Source of the DNA: Parvibaculum sp.
GTDB taxonomy: Bacteria > Pseudomonadota > Alphaproteobacteria > Parvibaculales > Parvibaculaceae
Length of the DNA: 64,000 bases
Assembly (NCBI RefSeq): GCF_030694575.1
Contig: NZ_JAUYUS010000112.1
Location: 22,918-86,917 of the forward strand
Direction of reading: 5' to 3'
Part shown: in pieces, positions 54,313 to 64,000 of the stretch
Layout: each line of letters begins with the position of its first letter
How positions within the stretch are numbered: position 1 is the stretch's first letter
Made by a program: the position numbers and the translations under genes
Notes under the pieces: model-generated
The model's input: only the letters and a program-made list of their open reading frames with translations
Databases searched by the model: none
Told to the model about the DNA's origin: nothing

Positions 54313-55095
54313 ATGCTCGACGAATACCGGAAGACGAGTTTCACCGATGACGGCGTATCGAAGCCGGTCTATGTGCGCGGGGCCGGCCCTGCGGTCATCG
54401 TCATCCACGAGGTTCCCGGCATCACGCCCGAGGTGATCCGGTTTGCGGATTGGGTGGTCGATGCGGGCTTTACCGTCTACATGCCGGAGCTTCTCGGCAA
54501 GGCGGGAAAACCCATCAGCCCGGCCTATGCCCTCGCCTCCATCGCAAAGCTGTGCATTCGCCGCGAATTCCATGTTCTCGCCTCGCATCGCTCGAGCCCT
54601 GTTACCGGCTGGCTGCGCGCCCTTGCGCGCCATGCCCATGCCGAAGCAGGCGGCAAGGGCGTCGGCGCAATCGGCATGTGCTTCTCCGGCAATTTTGCGC
54701 TGTCGATGATGATGGAGCCGGCGCTCATGGCACCGGTGCTCTCGCAGCCTTCGATGCCGCTGCCGCTCGGGGCGGAACGGAAGGGCGCGCTCCATGTCTC
54801 GCCGGAAGAGCTTCAATGCGTGAAAGACCGCTGCGCGAAGGGCGACAAGGTTCTCGGTCTTCGCTTCAAGGGGGATCCGATGTGCCCGCCAGAGAAGTTC
54901 GAATCGCTCCGCCGCGAGCTGGGGGCGGCGTTCGAGGGGATCGAAATCGACGACAAATTTGCCAACCCAGCATCGCCCGCGCCCAAGCCGCACAGCGTTC
55001 TCACCGTCGACCTCATCGACCGCGACGGGGAGCCGACGAAGGAAGCGGCAAAGCGCGTCATCGCCTTTTTCCAGGAGCGGCTGCTGGCGGCCTAG
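54313..55095 (+). CDS. Dienelactone hydrolase family protein
   Basis: A 260-aa alpha/beta hydrolase. The DLH-type nucleophile elbow is IGMCFSGNFALSMMM with a Cys in place of Ser, as in dienelactone hydrolase, and AVIVIHEVPGITPEVIRFADWVVDAGFTVYMPEL is the typical N-terminal core. The catalytic acid is plausibly Asp in FKGDPMCPPEKF and His in PHSVLTVDLI. GGGAGG precedes ATG 54313. Its stop codon overlaps that of the convergent nucleotidyltransferase within CTAG. Substrate unknown. Confidence 0.88.
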   Translation: MLDEYRKTSFTDDGVSKPVYVRGAGPAVIVIHEVPGITPEVIRFADWVVDAGFTVYMPELLGKAGKPISPAYALASIAKLCIRREFHVLASHRSSPVTGWLRALARHAHAEAGGKGVGAIGMCFSGNFALSMMMEPALMAPVLSQPSMPLPLGAERKGALHVSPEELQCVKDRCAKGDKVLGLRFKGDPMCPPEKFESLRRELGAAFEGIEIDDKFANPASPAPKPHSVLTVDLIDRDGEPTKEAAKRVIAFFQERLLAA

Positions 55096-55655
55096 GCCTC
55101 GTGCACCGTCAGCTCCGGCCAGCTTTCCTTCCAGCGCGCTGCTTTCTCCGCATAGCGGCGGGCGCTGAAATTCGGCATGCGATTGGGGCGGATTGTCATG
55201 CTTGCGACATCATCGAAGCCGCAGGGCGCGTAGACCTCCAATCCTCCACCGACGGGCGAAATGCCCACCATGCAGGCGGGGGCGAGAAACCTGTCTATGC
55301 CTTCCGTCGAGGTGCGAAGCGGCGGATAGGGGGTCCCGAATTTCTTTTCGTACCAGACATGTACGCGCGCCTGGTTGCGCAATTCGACTTCAATGCCGAG
55401 CGGTGCGTAGAGTTCGCGCGCGCGCATGATGACGCGATCTTCCGCCTCCCAACTCGTGTCCGGGTCGAAGTAGAAGACGTCGTAATCCTTGATGCCGTGT
55501 TCCGGCGGTCGGCCCGTCATGCCGTTCCAGACCGTCTGAAAGAGACTGCCCGACACAAGCCATGCGTCGGGCAGCTCCAGTTCGGGAAGGTGCCGGAGGA
55601 TCGCGCGGTTCCTTTCGTTCGACAGGGCGAGCGAAAGAAAGCGCGCTTCATCCAT
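55092..55655 (-). CDS. Nucleotidyltransferase family protein (DUF925/NTP_transf_6)
   Basis: A 187-aa protein of COG3575. The N-terminal part LELPDAWLVSGSLFQTVWNGM precedes the metal-binding acidic motif GIKDYDVFYFDPDTSWEAED, and QARVHVWYEKKFGTPYPPL follows, all diagnostic of the family. The activity of these minimal nucleotidyltransferase-fold proteins is not established. Convergent with the dienelactone hydrolase and 2 nt downstream of gcvPB on the same strand, so it may be transcribed with the glycine cleavage operon. Confidence 0.87.
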   Translation of the reverse strand: MDEARFLSLALSNERNRAILRHLPELELPDAWLVSGSLFQTVWNGMTGRPPEHGIKDYDVFYFDPDTSWEAEDRVIMRARELYAPLGIEVELRNQARVHVWYEKKFGTPYPPLRTSTEGIDRFLAPACMVGISPVGGGLEVYAPCGFDDVASMTIRPNRMPNFSARRYAEKAARWKESWPELTVHEA

Positions 55656-55657
55656 GT

Positions 55658-57238
55658 CTATTCGGCGGCCTGCTTGGGCGCCGGCGGCGCCCAGCGCAGC
55701 ACGGGCTTTCTCGCCGCCGCCGTTTCATCGAGACGCCGGCGGGGCGACATATAGGGCGCACCAAGGAACCGGTCCTTGTCGTTCGACTTCGCGGCGCGGG
55801 CAAGATCTCGCAGCGTGGCAATGAAGAGGTCGACCGACTGCTTCGATTCCGTTTCGGTCGGCTCGATCAGCATGGCGCCGTGCACGACCAGCGGGAAATA
55901 CATGGTCATCGGGTGATAGCCCTCATCGATCATCGCCTTGGCGAAATCGAGCGTCTCGACGCCGGTCCCTTTCAGGAAGCGGTCGTCGAACAGAGCCTCA
56001 TGCATGCACGGTCCCTCGAAGGGTGCGGAGAGGTCGTCCTTCAGCGAGGCGAGCACATAGTTCGCGTTCAGCACCGCATCCTCGGCCACCTGCCGCAGCC
56101 CGTCCGAGCCGTGGCTCATCATGTAGGCGAGTGCGCGGACGAACATGCCCATCTGGCCGTGGAAAGCGACCATGCGGCCGAAGGGGCTGGTGCCGTCGGC
56201 CTTTGCCGCGTCCTCGGTTTCGACAAGACGGAAGCCGCTCTCGTCGTGCACCACGTAAGGCAACGGCGCGAAGGGCGCGAGCGCTTCGGAGAAGACCACC
56301 GGCCCCGCGCCCGGCCCGCCGCCTCCATGCGGCGTCGAGAAGGTCTTGTGCAGATTGATGTGCATGGCGTCGATGCCGAGATCGCCCGGCCGCACGCGGC
56401 CAACAATCGCGTTGAAGTTCGCGCCGTCGCAATAGAAGTAGGCGCCGGCCTCGTGCACCGCGTCCGCGATCGAGATGATGTCGCGCTCGAAGAGGCCGCA
56501 GGTGTTCGGGTTGGTCAACATGATCGCTGCCACGTCCGGCCCGAGCTTCGCCTTGAAAGCCTCGAGATCGACGCGGCCTTCCTTCGTTGCCGGAATGGCG
56601 TCCACCTTGTAGCCGAGCAGCGCGGCGGTCGCGGGGTTCGTGCCATGCGCCGACTCCGGCACCAGCACGCGGCTCCGCGTCTCATCCTCGCCGCGCGCGA
56701 TCAGCGCGGCGCGGATCGCCATCATGCCGCAGAGTTCGCCATGCGCGCCCGCCTTGGGCGACAGGGCGACAGCCGGCATGCCCGTCAGTTCCTTCAGCCA
56801 GTGAGACAGCTCATGCATCAGCTCGAGAGCGCCCTGCACCGTCTGCACCGGTTGCAGCGGATGCAGATCGCCGATGCCCGGCAGCCGCGCCATTTTCTCG
56901 TTGAGGCGCGGGTTGTGCTTCATCGTGCAGGAGCCGAGCGGATAGAGCCCCGCATCGATGGAATAATTCTTCGACGAAAGCCGCACATAGTGGCGCACGA
57001 CTTCCGGCTCCGACACGCTCGGCAGGCCGATGCGGCCATGCCGCTCGAAATTGCCGAGGCGCGAGGTGAATTCTTCCGGCTCGTCGAGATCGACGCCGCA
57101 GGCGCCCGGATTGTCCAGCTCGAACAGGATCGGCTCTTCCAGTTCAAGCGCGCGATTGCCGGTGAATGTGTTGTGCGTACCGCCATGCGCTGTGCCCGCG
57201 ATGGAGGTCGGACGGCCCTGCTTGTTCATGCCCGACAT
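55658..57238 (-). CDS. gcvPB: Glycine dehydrogenase (decarboxylating), subunit 2
   Basis: A 526-aa PLP-binding half of the split P-protein. The PLP lysine is in HINLHKTFSTPHGGGGPGAGP. Other markers are GLYPLGSCTMKHNPR, EGRVDLEAFKAKLGPDVAAIMLTNPNTCGLFE and PMTMYFPLVVHGAMLIEPTETESK. It decarboxylates glycine and passes the aminomethyl group to lipoyl-GcvH. Its start overlaps the gcvPA stop by one base. Length is normal for subunit 2. Last core gene of the gcv operon. Confidence 0.96.
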   Translation of the reverse strand: MSGMNKQGRPTSIAGTAHGGTHNTFTGNRALELEEPILFELDNPGACGVDLDEPEEFTSRLGNFERHGRIGLPSVSEPEVVRHYVRLSSKNYSIDAGLYPLGSCTMKHNPRLNEKMARLPGIGDLHPLQPVQTVQGALELMHELSHWLKELTGMPAVALSPKAGAHGELCGMMAIRAALIARGEDETRSRVLVPESAHGTNPATAALLGYKVDAIPATKEGRVDLEAFKAKLGPDVAAIMLTNPNTCGLFERDIISIADAVHEAGAYFYCDGANFNAIVGRVRPGDLGIDAMHINLHKTFSTPHGGGGPGAGPVVFSEALAPFAPLPYVVHDESGFRLVETEDAAKADGTSPFGRMVAFHGQMGMFVRALAYMMSHGSDGLRQVAEDAVLNANYVLASLKDDLSAPFEGPCMHEALFDDRFLKGTGVETLDFAKAMIDEGYHPMTMYFPLVVHGAMLIEPTETESKQSVDLFIATLRDLARAAKSNDKDRFLGAPYMSPRRRLDETAAARKPVLRWAPPAPKQAAE

Positions 57239-58584
57239 CAGAGCACCTCCTTCAGCGCGGCTTCATAGGCGGCGCGGTCATCTTCCGTATTGACTTCCGT
57301 CGAGGCGACGATCAGAAGATCCTCGACCTCCGGCACACCGGGCAGCAGCCGCGATGCGGGCACGCCGCCGATCACGCCCTTCTCCACCAGCGCGTCCACA
57401 ACTTCCGTCGCCGGTTTCGGCAGCCGCATCGTGAATTCGTTGAAGAAGGCCTGGTTGAGAATCTCGACGCCGGGCACTTTTGCCAGCCGCTCGGCAAGTT
57501 TCACCGCGGCCGCGTGGTTGATGCGCGCGAGGCGCTTGTAACCTTCCTCGCCCAGCAGCGACATGTGGATCGTGAAGGCAAGCGAACAGAGACCGGAGTT
57601 GGTGCAGATATTCGAGGTCGCCTTTTCGCGGCGGATATGTTGTTCGCGCGTCGAGAGCGTCAGCACGAAACCGCGATTGCCGTCCGCGTCCACCGTCTCG
57701 CCGCAGAGCCGTCCCGGCATCTGGCGGAGGTACTTCTCCCGCGTCGCGAAGAGACCGACATAGGGGCCGCCGAAATTGAGTCCGTTGCCGATCGACTGGC
57801 CCTCGCCCACCACGATGTCGGCGCCCATCTCGCCGGGCGGCGTCACCGCGCCGAGCGAGACGATTTCAGGCACGACCGCGATCAGCAGCGCGCCTTTCGC
57901 ATGCGCCGCTTCCGCGATTGCGCGCAGATCGTGCAACTCACCGAAGAAACCCGGCGTCTGCACGACGACGCAGCTCGTGTCGTCGTGGATATGCGCGAGA
58001 ATATCCTCGGTCTTTCCCGGCAGCGCGGGCGGCATCACTTCGAGTTCGTAGTCGGCAAAATCCGAAAGGTTCTTCACGACCGCCGCGTATTGCGGATGCA
58101 GCGTGCCGGAAAGCACGGCCTTGCGCCGCCTGGTAACGCGGTGCGCCATCAACACGGCTTCGCCGCAGCCCGTCGCGCCGTCATACATGGAGGCGTTCGC
58201 CACCTCCATGCCGGTAATCATCGCAACCTGCGTCTGGAACTCGAACAGGTATTGCAGCGTGCCCTGCGTGATTTCCGGCTGGTAGGGCGTGTAGGACGTC
58301 AGGAATTCCGACCGCTGGATCAGGTGGTCTACCGCGGCAGGCACATGATGGCGATAGGCGCCCGCGCCGACGAAGAAAGGCACGGAGCCCGCCGGCGTGT
58401 TCTTTGCCGCCATGCGTCCGAGCGCGCGCTCCACATCCAGCTCCCCTTTCCGGCGCGGCAGATCGACAAGTCCATCCCGCCGCGCGCGCTCCGGCACGTC
58501 GCGGAAGAGTTCATCGACGCTTTTCGCGCCGATGACTCCCAGCATTTCGCGCCGGTCGGTTTCGGTCAGAGGCAAATAACGCAT
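57238..58584 (-). CDS. gcvPA: Glycine dehydrogenase (decarboxylating), subunit 1
   Basis: A 448-aa non-PLP half of the split P-protein that dimerises with GcvPB. It begins [19 protein letters not shown] and shows [56 protein letters not shown], and [36 protein letters not shown], all family hallmarks. ATG 58584 is preceded by AAGGA; a longer start would overlap gcvH. Translationally coupled to gcvPB. Confidence 0.96.
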   Translation of the reverse strand: MRYLPLTETDRREMLGVIGAKSVDELFRDVPERARRDGLVDLPRRKGELDVERALGRMAAKNTPAGSVPFFVGAGAYRHHVPAAVDHLIQRSEFLTSYTPYQPEITQGTLQYLFEFQTQVAMITGMEVANASMYDGATGCGEAVLMAHRVTRRRKAVLSGTLHPQYAAVVKNLSDFADYELEVMPPALPGKTEDILAHIHDDTSCVVVQTPGFFGELHDLRAIAEAAHAKGALLIAVVPEIVSLGAVTPPGEMGADIVVGEGQSIGNGLNFGGPYVGLFATREKYLRQMPGRLCGETVDADGNRGFVLTLSTREQHIRREKATSNICTNSGLCSLAFTIHMSLLGEEGYKRLARINHAAAVKLAERLAKVPGVEILNQAFFNEFTMRLPKPATEVVDALVEKGVIGGVPASRLLPGVPEVEDLLIVASTEVNTEDDRAAYEAALKEVL

Positions 58585-58609
58585 GATCGCAAAATCCTTT
58601 TTGACGGCC

Positions 58610-58987
58610 TTACTGGAGGCTCTCGACAAATTCGTTGTAGGCAGTTTCGTCCATCAGCTTGTCGAGTTCGGAAGGGTCGGTCAGCCGGAGCTTGACGAAC
58701 CAGCCGTCACCCATTGCATCCTCGTTGACGCCGGCGGGGGTCTTCTCGATGTCGCTGTTGACGTCGATCACTTCGCCGCTCACCGGCGAATAGACTTCGC
58801 TCGCCGCCTTGACGGATTCGACGACTGCCGCTTCGTCGCCCGCGGCAATGTCCTTGCCGACTTCCGGCAGCTCCACGAAAACGACGTCGCCGAGTTGTTC
58901 CTGCGCATAGTCCGTGATGCCGATGGTCGCGATGTCGCCGTCGACCCGTACCCATTCATGTTGATCCGTGAAGCGAATATCGCTCAT
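58610..58987 (-). CDS. gcvH: Glycine cleavage system H protein
   Basis: A 125-aa lipoyl carrier that shuttles the aminomethyl intermediate between P, T and L proteins. The lipoylated Lys60 is in [20 protein letters not shown], flanked by the typical [10 protein letters not shown] and [24 protein letters not shown]. The N-terminus [30 protein letters not shown] is standard. Placed between gcvT and gcvPA. Confidence 0.97.
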   Translation of the reverse strand: MSDIRFTDQHEWVRVDGDIATIGITDYAQEQLGDVVFVELPEVGKDIAAGDEAAVVESVKAASEVYSPVSGEVIDVNSDIEKTPAGVNEDAMGDGWFVKLRLTDPSELDKLMDETAYNEFVESLQ

Positions 58988-59021
58988 GCAAAAATCCCCT
59001 GATCCTCGTTGTTTGCCGGTG

Positions 59022-60164
59022 CTATTTGCCCGGCTTGTGAAAACGTTTTTCGACGAACGGCATGGCGACGACCTTTGCAGGCCGTCCTTTGCCGCGCACC
59101 ATCAACTCGACGCCCGTCCCCGCTTTCGCGTGCGCCGTTTCGACATAGCCCATGGCAATCGGTCCGCCGACGCTCGGCCCATAACCGCCGCTTGTGACGA
59201 CGCCGATCTTGCGGCCCGATGCATCGGTGATTTCGGTGCCCTCGCGCGCGGGCGCCTTGCCTTCCGGCAACAGGCCCACGCGCTTCCTCGTCACGCCGCT
59301 CGCAATCTGATCGAGAATGATTTTCGCGCCGGGAAAGTTCCCCTCTTCGCGGCGGCGCTTCGAGATCGTCCATGTCAGCGCGCCTTCGACGGGCGTCGTC
59401 GTCTCGTCGATGTCGTGGCCGTAGAGGCAAAGGCCCGCTTCAAGACGCAGGGAGTCGCGCGCACCGAGACCGATCGGCTTCACTTCGGGTTCGGCGAGAA
59501 GTTTTTTCGTCAGCGCGACGGCCTCGGCCTCCGGCACCGAAATCTCGTAGCCGTCCTCGCCGGTATAGCCGGAACGGCTGACGAGACACGGGATGCCGGC
59601 CACGGTCATTTCGAGCCCGGTCATGAAATCCTGCGCCGCCGCGCCGGGTGCGAATCGCGCGAAGACAGCCGCCGCCTTCGGTCCCTGCAGCGCAATCAGC
59701 GCGCGGTCTTCGAGACGGTGCAACTCGATGCCCTTCGGCAGGTGGCCGGCGATATGCGCGAAATCGGCGTCCTTGCAGGCGGCGTTGACGACGAGGAAAA
59801 GCGTGCCGTCCTTCGCCGTCCGCGTCACCATGAGGTCGTCGCGGATGCCACCCTTGTCGTTCAGCAGCAGGGTGTAGCGGATGGCGGTCGGCTCAAGTCC
59901 CAGGATATCGCCCGGCACCAGTGCCTCGATGGCGGCACAGACGCTCGCGTGATCGGGGCCCACGAGATAGGCCTGCCCCATATGCGAGACATCGAAGAGC
60001 CCCGCCGCCGCGCGCGTGTGCAAATGCTCGCTCAGCACGCCGTCGGGATATTGCACCGGCATGTCGTAGCCCGCGAACGGCACCATCTTCGCGCCGAGTT
60101 CGACGTGCAGCGCATGGAGGGGCGTTGTCTTCAGGATTTCCGTTTGGACGGCAGCTTCCGACAT
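59022..60164 (-). CDS. gcvT: Aminomethyltransferase (T protein)
   Basis: A 380-aa enzyme that moves the C1 unit from aminomethyl-GcvH to tetrahydrofolate and releases ammonia. Markers are [66 protein letters not shown] and [33 protein letters not shown] 60164 has GGAAG six bases upstream; earlier starts are unlikely. First gene of the operon, just downstream of the glycine riboswitch. The shared L protein is not in the window. Confidence 0.97.
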   Translation of the reverse strand: MSEAAVQTEILKTTPLHALHVELGAKMVPFAGYDMPVQYPDGVLSEHLHTRAAAGLFDVSHMGQAYLVGPDHASVCAAIEALVPGDILGLEPTAIRYTLLLNDKGGIRDDLMVTRTAKDGTLFLVVNAACKDADFAHIAGHLPKGIELHRLEDRALIALQGPKAAAVFARFAPGAAAQDFMTGLEMTVAGIPCLVSRSGYTGEDGYEISVPEAEAVALTKKLLAEPEVKPIGLGARDSLRLEAGLCLYGHDIDETTTPVEGALTWTISKRRREEGNFPGAKIILDQIASGVTRKRVGLLPEGKAPAREGTEITDASGRKIGVVTSGGYGPSVGGPIAMGYVETAHAKAGTGVELMVRGKGRPAKVVAMPFVEKRFHKPGK

Positions 60165-60246
60165 TGGGCTTCCAGGCTCGTCCATTTTGGACGAAAACGA
60201 ATCGAGTTGGCCGCTACCCGGCGGATTTCTCCGCTTGTAGCGCCCC

Positions 60247-60453
60247 ACTCTGTCGCTGAACCTGAGAGATTTCGCGGTGAAGGATAATTATCCCGCCGCT
60301 TACGCCCTTCGGTGAGACCTGGCAAAAAGCACGCGCCGGTCTGCTTTCCAGAGATTCATCCCCCTGCGGTCCCTGATGCCTGAGAGTTTCCGGGGCGGTT
60401 GCTCCTTCGGCGTCGGACCCCTGCATAGGCGGGTACGATCTCTCCCGCAGGGT
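60247..60453 (-). ncRNA. Tandem glycine riboswitch
   Basis: The leader of gcvT on the minus strand has two glycine aptamers in series. The first begins CTGCGGGAGAGATC and ends GCCGAAGGAGCAACCG followed by AAACTCTCAGGCA. The second begins at GAATCTCTGGAAAG, has CACCGAAGGGCGTAAGC, and closes with AAATCTCTCAGGTTCAGCGA and GACAGAG. Conserved glycine-aptamer elements GGAGAGA, CCGAAGG and CTCTCAGG are all present. It is expected to switch gcvT-H-PA-PB on when glycine is high. Confidence 0.95.
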
Positions 60454-60557
60454 TCGTCTGTGTATCGCCGATCATATGGAGGGGGCCGCGAGAGTCAATC
60501 GCGGGGCGTCCAAAAAACCGACGGAAAAGTGCCGAATCGCAAGGTTTTTCGCGGCAT

Positions 60558-61172
60558 TCAGCGAATCGGCGCGTAGGGAACCTTGCGGTTGTATTCGAGC
60601 TGCTCCGCCGTCAACTGGAAGCCGATCAGGATCTGGTAGATGCGGCCATCCGCATCGCCGCCATAAGGCAGGACCGTGCCGTCCACCGTCTTCACGAAGC
60701 GCATCTGGTGCTGGCCCGGCGCAAACGTCACCGGCACTTCGTAAACCTGCTTCTTGTCGAAGGTGTTGAAGCGCCGCGTCACGGCGACGAAGGTATTGAA
60801 CGTCTGGTCGCGCGATGTTGCGGCGGGTCCGATCTCGGCGATGCCGTCGAAGGCGATGTCCACGATGATCGTCGCTTCGTCGATATTGTAGCTGCATTTG
60901 GAGACGACCTTGCCGATCTCCGCCCGGGCGACCACATCCGTGAGGTCGGTGCCCGCGCCGCGCAGCAGCGTCACATGGTCGGTCTCGTTCAGCACGCCGA
61001 CGGCGGGACAGGGATACTGCGTCGTGCCGCCCGTCTTGGTTTCATCGCTCATGCCGAGCCAGCTGCAGCCGGAAAGGCCGAGCGCGGCCAGCACCAGAAG
61101 TGCCGGCGCGATGCCACTCGGAAAGCGGGAGACGGACGCCTGCGGGCGGCGAAGCACGGTCGGGAACGGCAT
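60558..61172 (-). CDS. Hypothetical lipoprotein
   Basis: A 204-aa exported protein. A signal with hydrophobic core GIAPALLVLAALGLSGC gives a lipobox Cys near residue 36. The mature part is beta-rich with VARAEIGKVVSKCSYNIDEA, IIVDIAFDGIAEIGPAA, FNTFVAVTRRFNTFDKKQVY and FAPGQHQMRFVKTVDGTVL. I do not recognise a characterised family. ATG 61172 is used since the longer open frame upstream adds an Arg/Lys-rich stretch without signal features. Separate from the gcv operon, being upstream of the riboswitch in the same direction. Confidence 0.75.
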   Translation of the reverse strand: MPFPTVLRRPQASVSRFPSGIAPALLVLAALGLSGCSWLGMSDETKTGGTTQYPCPAVGVLNETDHVTLLRGAGTDLTDVVARAEIGKVVSKCSYNIDEATIIVDIAFDGIAEIGPAATSRDQTFNTFVAVTRRFNTFDKKQVYEVPVTFAPGQHQMRFVKTVDGTVLPYGGDADGRIYQILIGFQLTAEQLEYNRKVPYAPIR

Positions 61173-61458
61173 CTTGCTGTCACTCAATCTGTTGGCAATC
61201 TGTTGGCGGGCGGCTGGTTTTTCGCTCGGTCGGGCAGGAATATAGCAGGCGGGACGGGGCCGTGAGGCTTTCTTGACTTTCCCCGGCGCGCCCCTTCTAT
61301 TACCGGCGTAGACAGCCTCTAAAGCCTTGCTTTTCATATGGTTTCAAGGCTGCGGACTGTTCCCGGCGGCGCGGAAACTCTATCGGAGTGGTTCCGAAGT
61401 CACAAGGCGGACGAACGCCACAGAACGGTCTCCCGAGCAATATCCCTGAGCGAGCCCC

Positions 61459-62415
61459 ATGAGCGAGACCAAGTCAAAGCCCCCCCTGACGCTGCTGCTG
61501 GCGAGCCCACGCGGCTTCTGCGCGGGTGTCGACCGGGCGATCCAGATCGTTGAACTCGCCATCGAGAAATATGGCCCGCCCGTCTATGTGCGCCACGAGA
61601 TCGTTCACAACCGGTTCGTGGTCGAGGCGCTGGAGCGGAAGGGCGCGATCTTCGTCGAGGAGCTGGACGAGGTGCCGCCCGGCGCCAAGGTGATCTTCTC
61701 CGCGCATGGCGTGCCGAAGGCGGTTCCGGCGGATGCGCAGGCGCGCGAGCTTTTCTATCTCGATGCCACCTGCCCGCTCGTCTCCAAGGTCCATGTGGAG
61801 GCCGAGCGCCTGCATTCCCGGGGTCTCGAAATCCTGCTGATCGGTCATGCCGGCCATCCGGAAGTCATCGGCACGATGGGCCAGCTTCCCGAAGGTGCCG
61901 TGCGGCTGATCGAAACCGCTGCCGATGCGGAAGCCTTCCAGCCGCAGGATCCCGAGAAGGTCGCCTTCGTCACGCAGACGACGCTGTCGGTCGACGACAC
62001 GGCCGCCATCGTCGCCATATTGCGCCGCCGCTTCCCCGCCATAGCTGGGCCGCGCAAGGAGGACATCTGCTACGCGACGACCAACCGGCAGGAAGCCGTG
62101 AAGTCGATCGCGCCGCGCGCGGAGGCGATGCTCGTCATCGGTGCGCCCAATTCATCCAATTCGATGCGCCTCGTCGAGGTTGCCGAGCGCGCGGGCTGCC
62201 GCTACGCCGCATTGGTGCAACGCGCCACCGATATCGACTGGGCGGCGCTCGGCGCCGTCACGACCGTCGGCCTCACGGCCGGCGCCAGTGCGCCCGATGT
62301 TCTGGTCGAGGAAGTGATCGATGCCTTCCGGCAGCGCTTCGACGTGACGGTCGAGGAGAGCCCCGTGCGCCGCGAGTCGGTACAGTTCAAACTGCCGCGC
62401 GCGCTCGCCGTCTGA
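61459..62415 (+). CDS. ispH: 4-hydroxy-3-methylbut-2-enyl diphosphate reductase
   Basis: A 318-aa [4Fe-4S] enzyme that makes IPP and DMAPP in the last MEP-pathway step. Cluster cysteines are in [16 protein letters not shown] (Cys21), [16 protein letters not shown] and [39 protein letters not shown] and [16 protein letters not shown] are conserved. It joins ispE and ispB in this window in serving quinone and lipid precursors. 12 nt before thrB. Confidence 0.97.
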   Translation: MSETKSKPPLTLLLASPRGFCAGVDRAIQIVELAIEKYGPPVYVRHEIVHNRFVVEALERKGAIFVEELDEVPPGAKVIFSAHGVPKAVPADAQARELFYLDATCPLVSKVHVEAERLHSRGLEILLIGHAGHPEVIGTMGQLPEGAVRLIETAADAEAFQPQDPEKVAFVTQTTLSVDDTAAIVAILRRRFPAIAGPRKEDICYATTNRQEAVKSIAPRAEAMLVIGAPNSSNSMRLVEVAERAGCRYAALVQRATDIDWAALGAVTTVGLTAGASAPDVLVEEVIDAFRQRFDVTVEESPVRRESVQFKLPRALAV

Positions 62416-62427
62416 TTCGGGGGATTT

Positions 62428-63393
62428 ATGGCCGTCTATACAGAGGTGCCCGACGAGGAACTTGAAGCCTTCCTCGCCACATACGACATCGGCACGCTGA
62501 TGTCCTACAAGGGCATCGCCGAGGGCGTCGAGAATTCCAACTTCATGCTGCACACGGATGCCGGCACCTATTTCCTCACGCTGTACGAAAAGCGCGTCGC
62601 GGAAGCGGACCTGCCGTTCTTTCTCGGCCTGATGAACCATCTGGTCGACCGCGGTATCAATTGCCCGACGCCCATCCGCAACCGGAAGGGCGAGATGCTC
62701 GGCCGTCTTGTCGACCGTCCCGCCGCCATCGTCAGCTTTCTCGAAGGCATCTCGGTTCGCCGGCCGCAGCCGCGCCATTGCGTCGAGCTCGGGCGCGCTC
62801 TCGCGCAGATGCATCTCGCCGGCGCCGATTTCCCGATCACGCGCAGAAATGCCCTCAATGTCGACGGCTGGGGGCCTCTTTTCAGTTCCTGCCGCGACGG
62901 CATCGAAGCCTATCAGCCGGGCCTCGCGCAGGAACTCGAGAAGGAGCTTGCGGTGCTGACGCGCGACTGGCCGCGCGACCTGCCCCGTGGCGTCATCCAT
63001 GCCGATCTCTTCCCGGACAACGTCTTCTTCATGGGCGACCGGCTCACCGGCCTCATCGATTTCTATTTCGCCTGCAACGACGCCTTCGCCTACGACCTCG
63101 CGATCTGCCTCAATGCCTGGTGCTTCGAGGCGGACGGCTCCTTCAACATCACCAAGGCGCGCGCGCTGCTTCAGGCCTACACGCAGGTGCGTCCGCTCGA
63201 GCCGGCGGAAATTCATGCGCTGCCGCTGCTCGCGCGCGGCTCGGCGATGCGCTTCCTGCTGACGCGGCTCTACGACTGGATCAACCACCCGCCGGGCGCA
63301 TTCGTTCAGCCGAAGAACCCGAAGGAATATCTGACGCGGCTCCGCTTCCATCGCGGTGTCGCCTCGCCCGCCGGCTACGGGCTCGACGCATGA
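62428..63393 (+). CDS. thrB: Homoserine kinase (ThrB2, phosphotransferase fold)
   Basis: A 321-aa homoserine kinase of the aminoglycoside-phosphotransferase-like type found in alphaproteobacteria and pseudomonads, distinct from GHMP ThrB. It begins [20 protein letters not shown], has [27 protein letters not shown], the catalytic loop [28 protein letters not shown] with His-Asp and the metal Asp, and [14 protein letters not shown]. It phosphorylates homoserine for threonine synthesis. The stop overlaps the rnhA start by four bases. Confidence 0.95.
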   Translation: MAVYTEVPDEELEAFLATYDIGTLMSYKGIAEGVENSNFMLHTDAGTYFLTLYEKRVAEADLPFFLGLMNHLVDRGINCPTPIRNRKGEMLGRLVDRPAAIVSFLEGISVRRPQPRHCVELGRALAQMHLAGADFPITRRNALNVDGWGPLFSSCRDGIEAYQPGLAQELEKELAVLTRDWPRDLPRGVIHADLFPDNVFFMGDRLTGLIDFYFACNDAFAYDLAICLNAWCFEADGSFNITKARALLQAYTQVRPLEPAEIHALPLLARGSAMRFLLTRLYDWINHPPGAFVQPKNPKEYLTRLRFHRGVASPAGYGLDA

Positions 63394-63842
63394 GCGGCGA
63401 GGATGTCGTCGACATCTATACCGACGGCGCCTGCTCGGGAAATCCCGGGCCGGGCGGCTGGGGCGTGTTGATGATCTACAAGGACCGCGAGAAGGAAATT
63501 TGCGGCGGGGAGGCGGCGACCACCAACAACCGCATGGAGCTGATGGCCGCCATTCAAGCGCTCGAAGCCCTGAAGCGCGACGCGCATGTCCGCATTCACA
63601 CGGATTCCAACTATGTGAAAGACGGCATCACGAAGTGGATACACGGCTGGAAAAAGAACGGCTGGAAGAATGCCGCCAAGCAACCCGTGAAGAATGCCGA
63701 ACTCTGGCGCCGTCTCGAAGCGGCGATCTCCACTCACAAGGTGAGCTGGCACTGGGTAAAGGGTCACTCCGACCACCCGGAGAACGACCGCGCCGACGCG
63801 CTGGCACGTCAGGGCATGGCGCCTTATCTCGCCGCCAAATAA
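63390..63842 (+). CDS. rnhA: Ribonuclease HI
   Basis: A 150-aa nuclease that degrades RNA in RNA/DNA hybrids. Metal ligands are Asp in [19 protein letters not shown] (Asp12), Glu in [15 protein letters not shown] (Glu49), Asp in [12 protein letters not shown] (Asp71), and Asp in [12 protein letters not shown]. The basic protrusion [21 protein letters not shown] and [12 protein letters not shown] are typical. ATG 63390 overlaps the thrB stop (ATGA). With rnhB in the same window, both RNase H classes are present. The last 158 bp of the window hold nothing identifiable. Confidence 0.97.
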   Translation: MSGEDVVDIYTDGACSGNPGPGGWGVLMIYKDREKEICGGEAATTNNRMELMAAIQALEALKRDAHVRIHTDSNYVKDGITKWIHGWKKNGWKNAAKQPVKNAELWRRLEAAISTHKVSWHWVKGHSDHPENDRADALARQGMAPYLAAK

Positions 63843-64000
63843 AAAGCCTCCCCTTTCGGGCCAGCCACTACGGTAAATGTTGATACTGACAATTCGAACG
63901 TCAAATCAATCGGCTAGGCCGGTTTTTCGAGCTAACGCCTTGATACAAGAAGCTTTGCCCCGCAATTCGGTCAAAAGCCCGGTTTGCGGGGCAAACGTAT

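Noticed and set aside
63843..64000. Possible tRNA or terminator at the right edge
   Set aside because: No cloverleaf or strong hairpin with a T-tract could be found.

Overview
This 64 kb window is high-GC chromosomal DNA from an alphaproteobacterium. The evidence is a CcrM-type GANTC methyltransferase, paired b'/b subunits of the F0 ATP synthase, a COG4111 NadQ-type regulator beside nadABC, a split glycine decarboxylase (gcvPA/gcvPB), the mutY/DUF721/DsbA/smc neighbourhood typical of Rhizobiales relatives, and REP-like palindromes common in this class. The overall gene mix resembles Parvibaculum-type organisms, but that placement is an inference. Nearly everything is core metabolism and cell maintenance. 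I see no rRNA, tRNA, CRISPR array, prophage or classical IS element.

Layout. 1-10092: a truncated Lon-family protease; an HD-domain phosphohydrolase; a small cysteine phosphatase; then an NAD block made of the NUDIX-type regulator, a small membrane protein and nadA-nadB-nadC, with a near-perfect 25-bp palindromic operator before nadA; then an SDR. 10118-19585 (minus): SleB-type cell-wall hydrolase, ppdK, glyS-glyQ, a small membrane protein, an S49 peptidase, a TrmN6-like methyltransferase and a DUF2007 protein. 19811-28375: ispB, ispE, a TPR lipoprotein, ETF-ubiquinone oxidoreductase, a family-4-type uracil-DNA glycosylase and a soluble lytic transglycosylase. 28386-33753: a TetR regulator divergent from an RND efflux pair that has no outer-membrane factor. 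34072-37837: moaB, a minus-strand operon (COG0523 GTPase, 75-aa protein, iron-type alcohol dehydrogenase) behind a perfect 20-bp Zur-like box, and mscL. 37845-42875: two glycosyltransferases separated by a large inverted repeat, a radical SAM protein behind a LexA-type box, a GIY-YIG nuclease gene boxed in by identical inverted REP palindromes, and a MarR/OhrR-like regulator divergent from an exported alpha/beta hydrolase with an array of TATCGCGA operators. 43001-54207: rnhB, ccrM, mutY, DUF721, dsbA-like, smc and the F0 operon atpI-atpB-atpE-atpG(b')-atpF(b). 54313-63842: dienelactone hydrolase, nucleotidyltransferase, the glycine cleavage operon gcvT-gcvH-gcvPA-gcvPB behind a tandem glycine riboswitch, a lipoprotein, then ispH-thrB-rnhA.

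How the parts work together. nadABC makes nicotinate mononucleotide from aspartate and is probably controlled by the adjacent NUDIX-type repressor. The riboswitch should turn on glycine cleavage when glycine is abundant. ispE, ispH and ispB serve isoprenoid and quinone synthesis, and ETF-QO feeds that quinone pool. Cell-wall turnover (SleB-like, Slt) and chromosome upkeep (smc, ccrM, mutY, UDG, rnhA, rnhB) are well represented.

The best candidate for something undescribed is the 366-bp unit at 40782-41147: a complete small GIY-YIG nuclease gene bounded by perfect 29-bp inverted copies of a REP palindrome that recurs elsewhere in the window. It looks like a nuclease-linked repeat system, by analogy with RAYT/REPIN elements.
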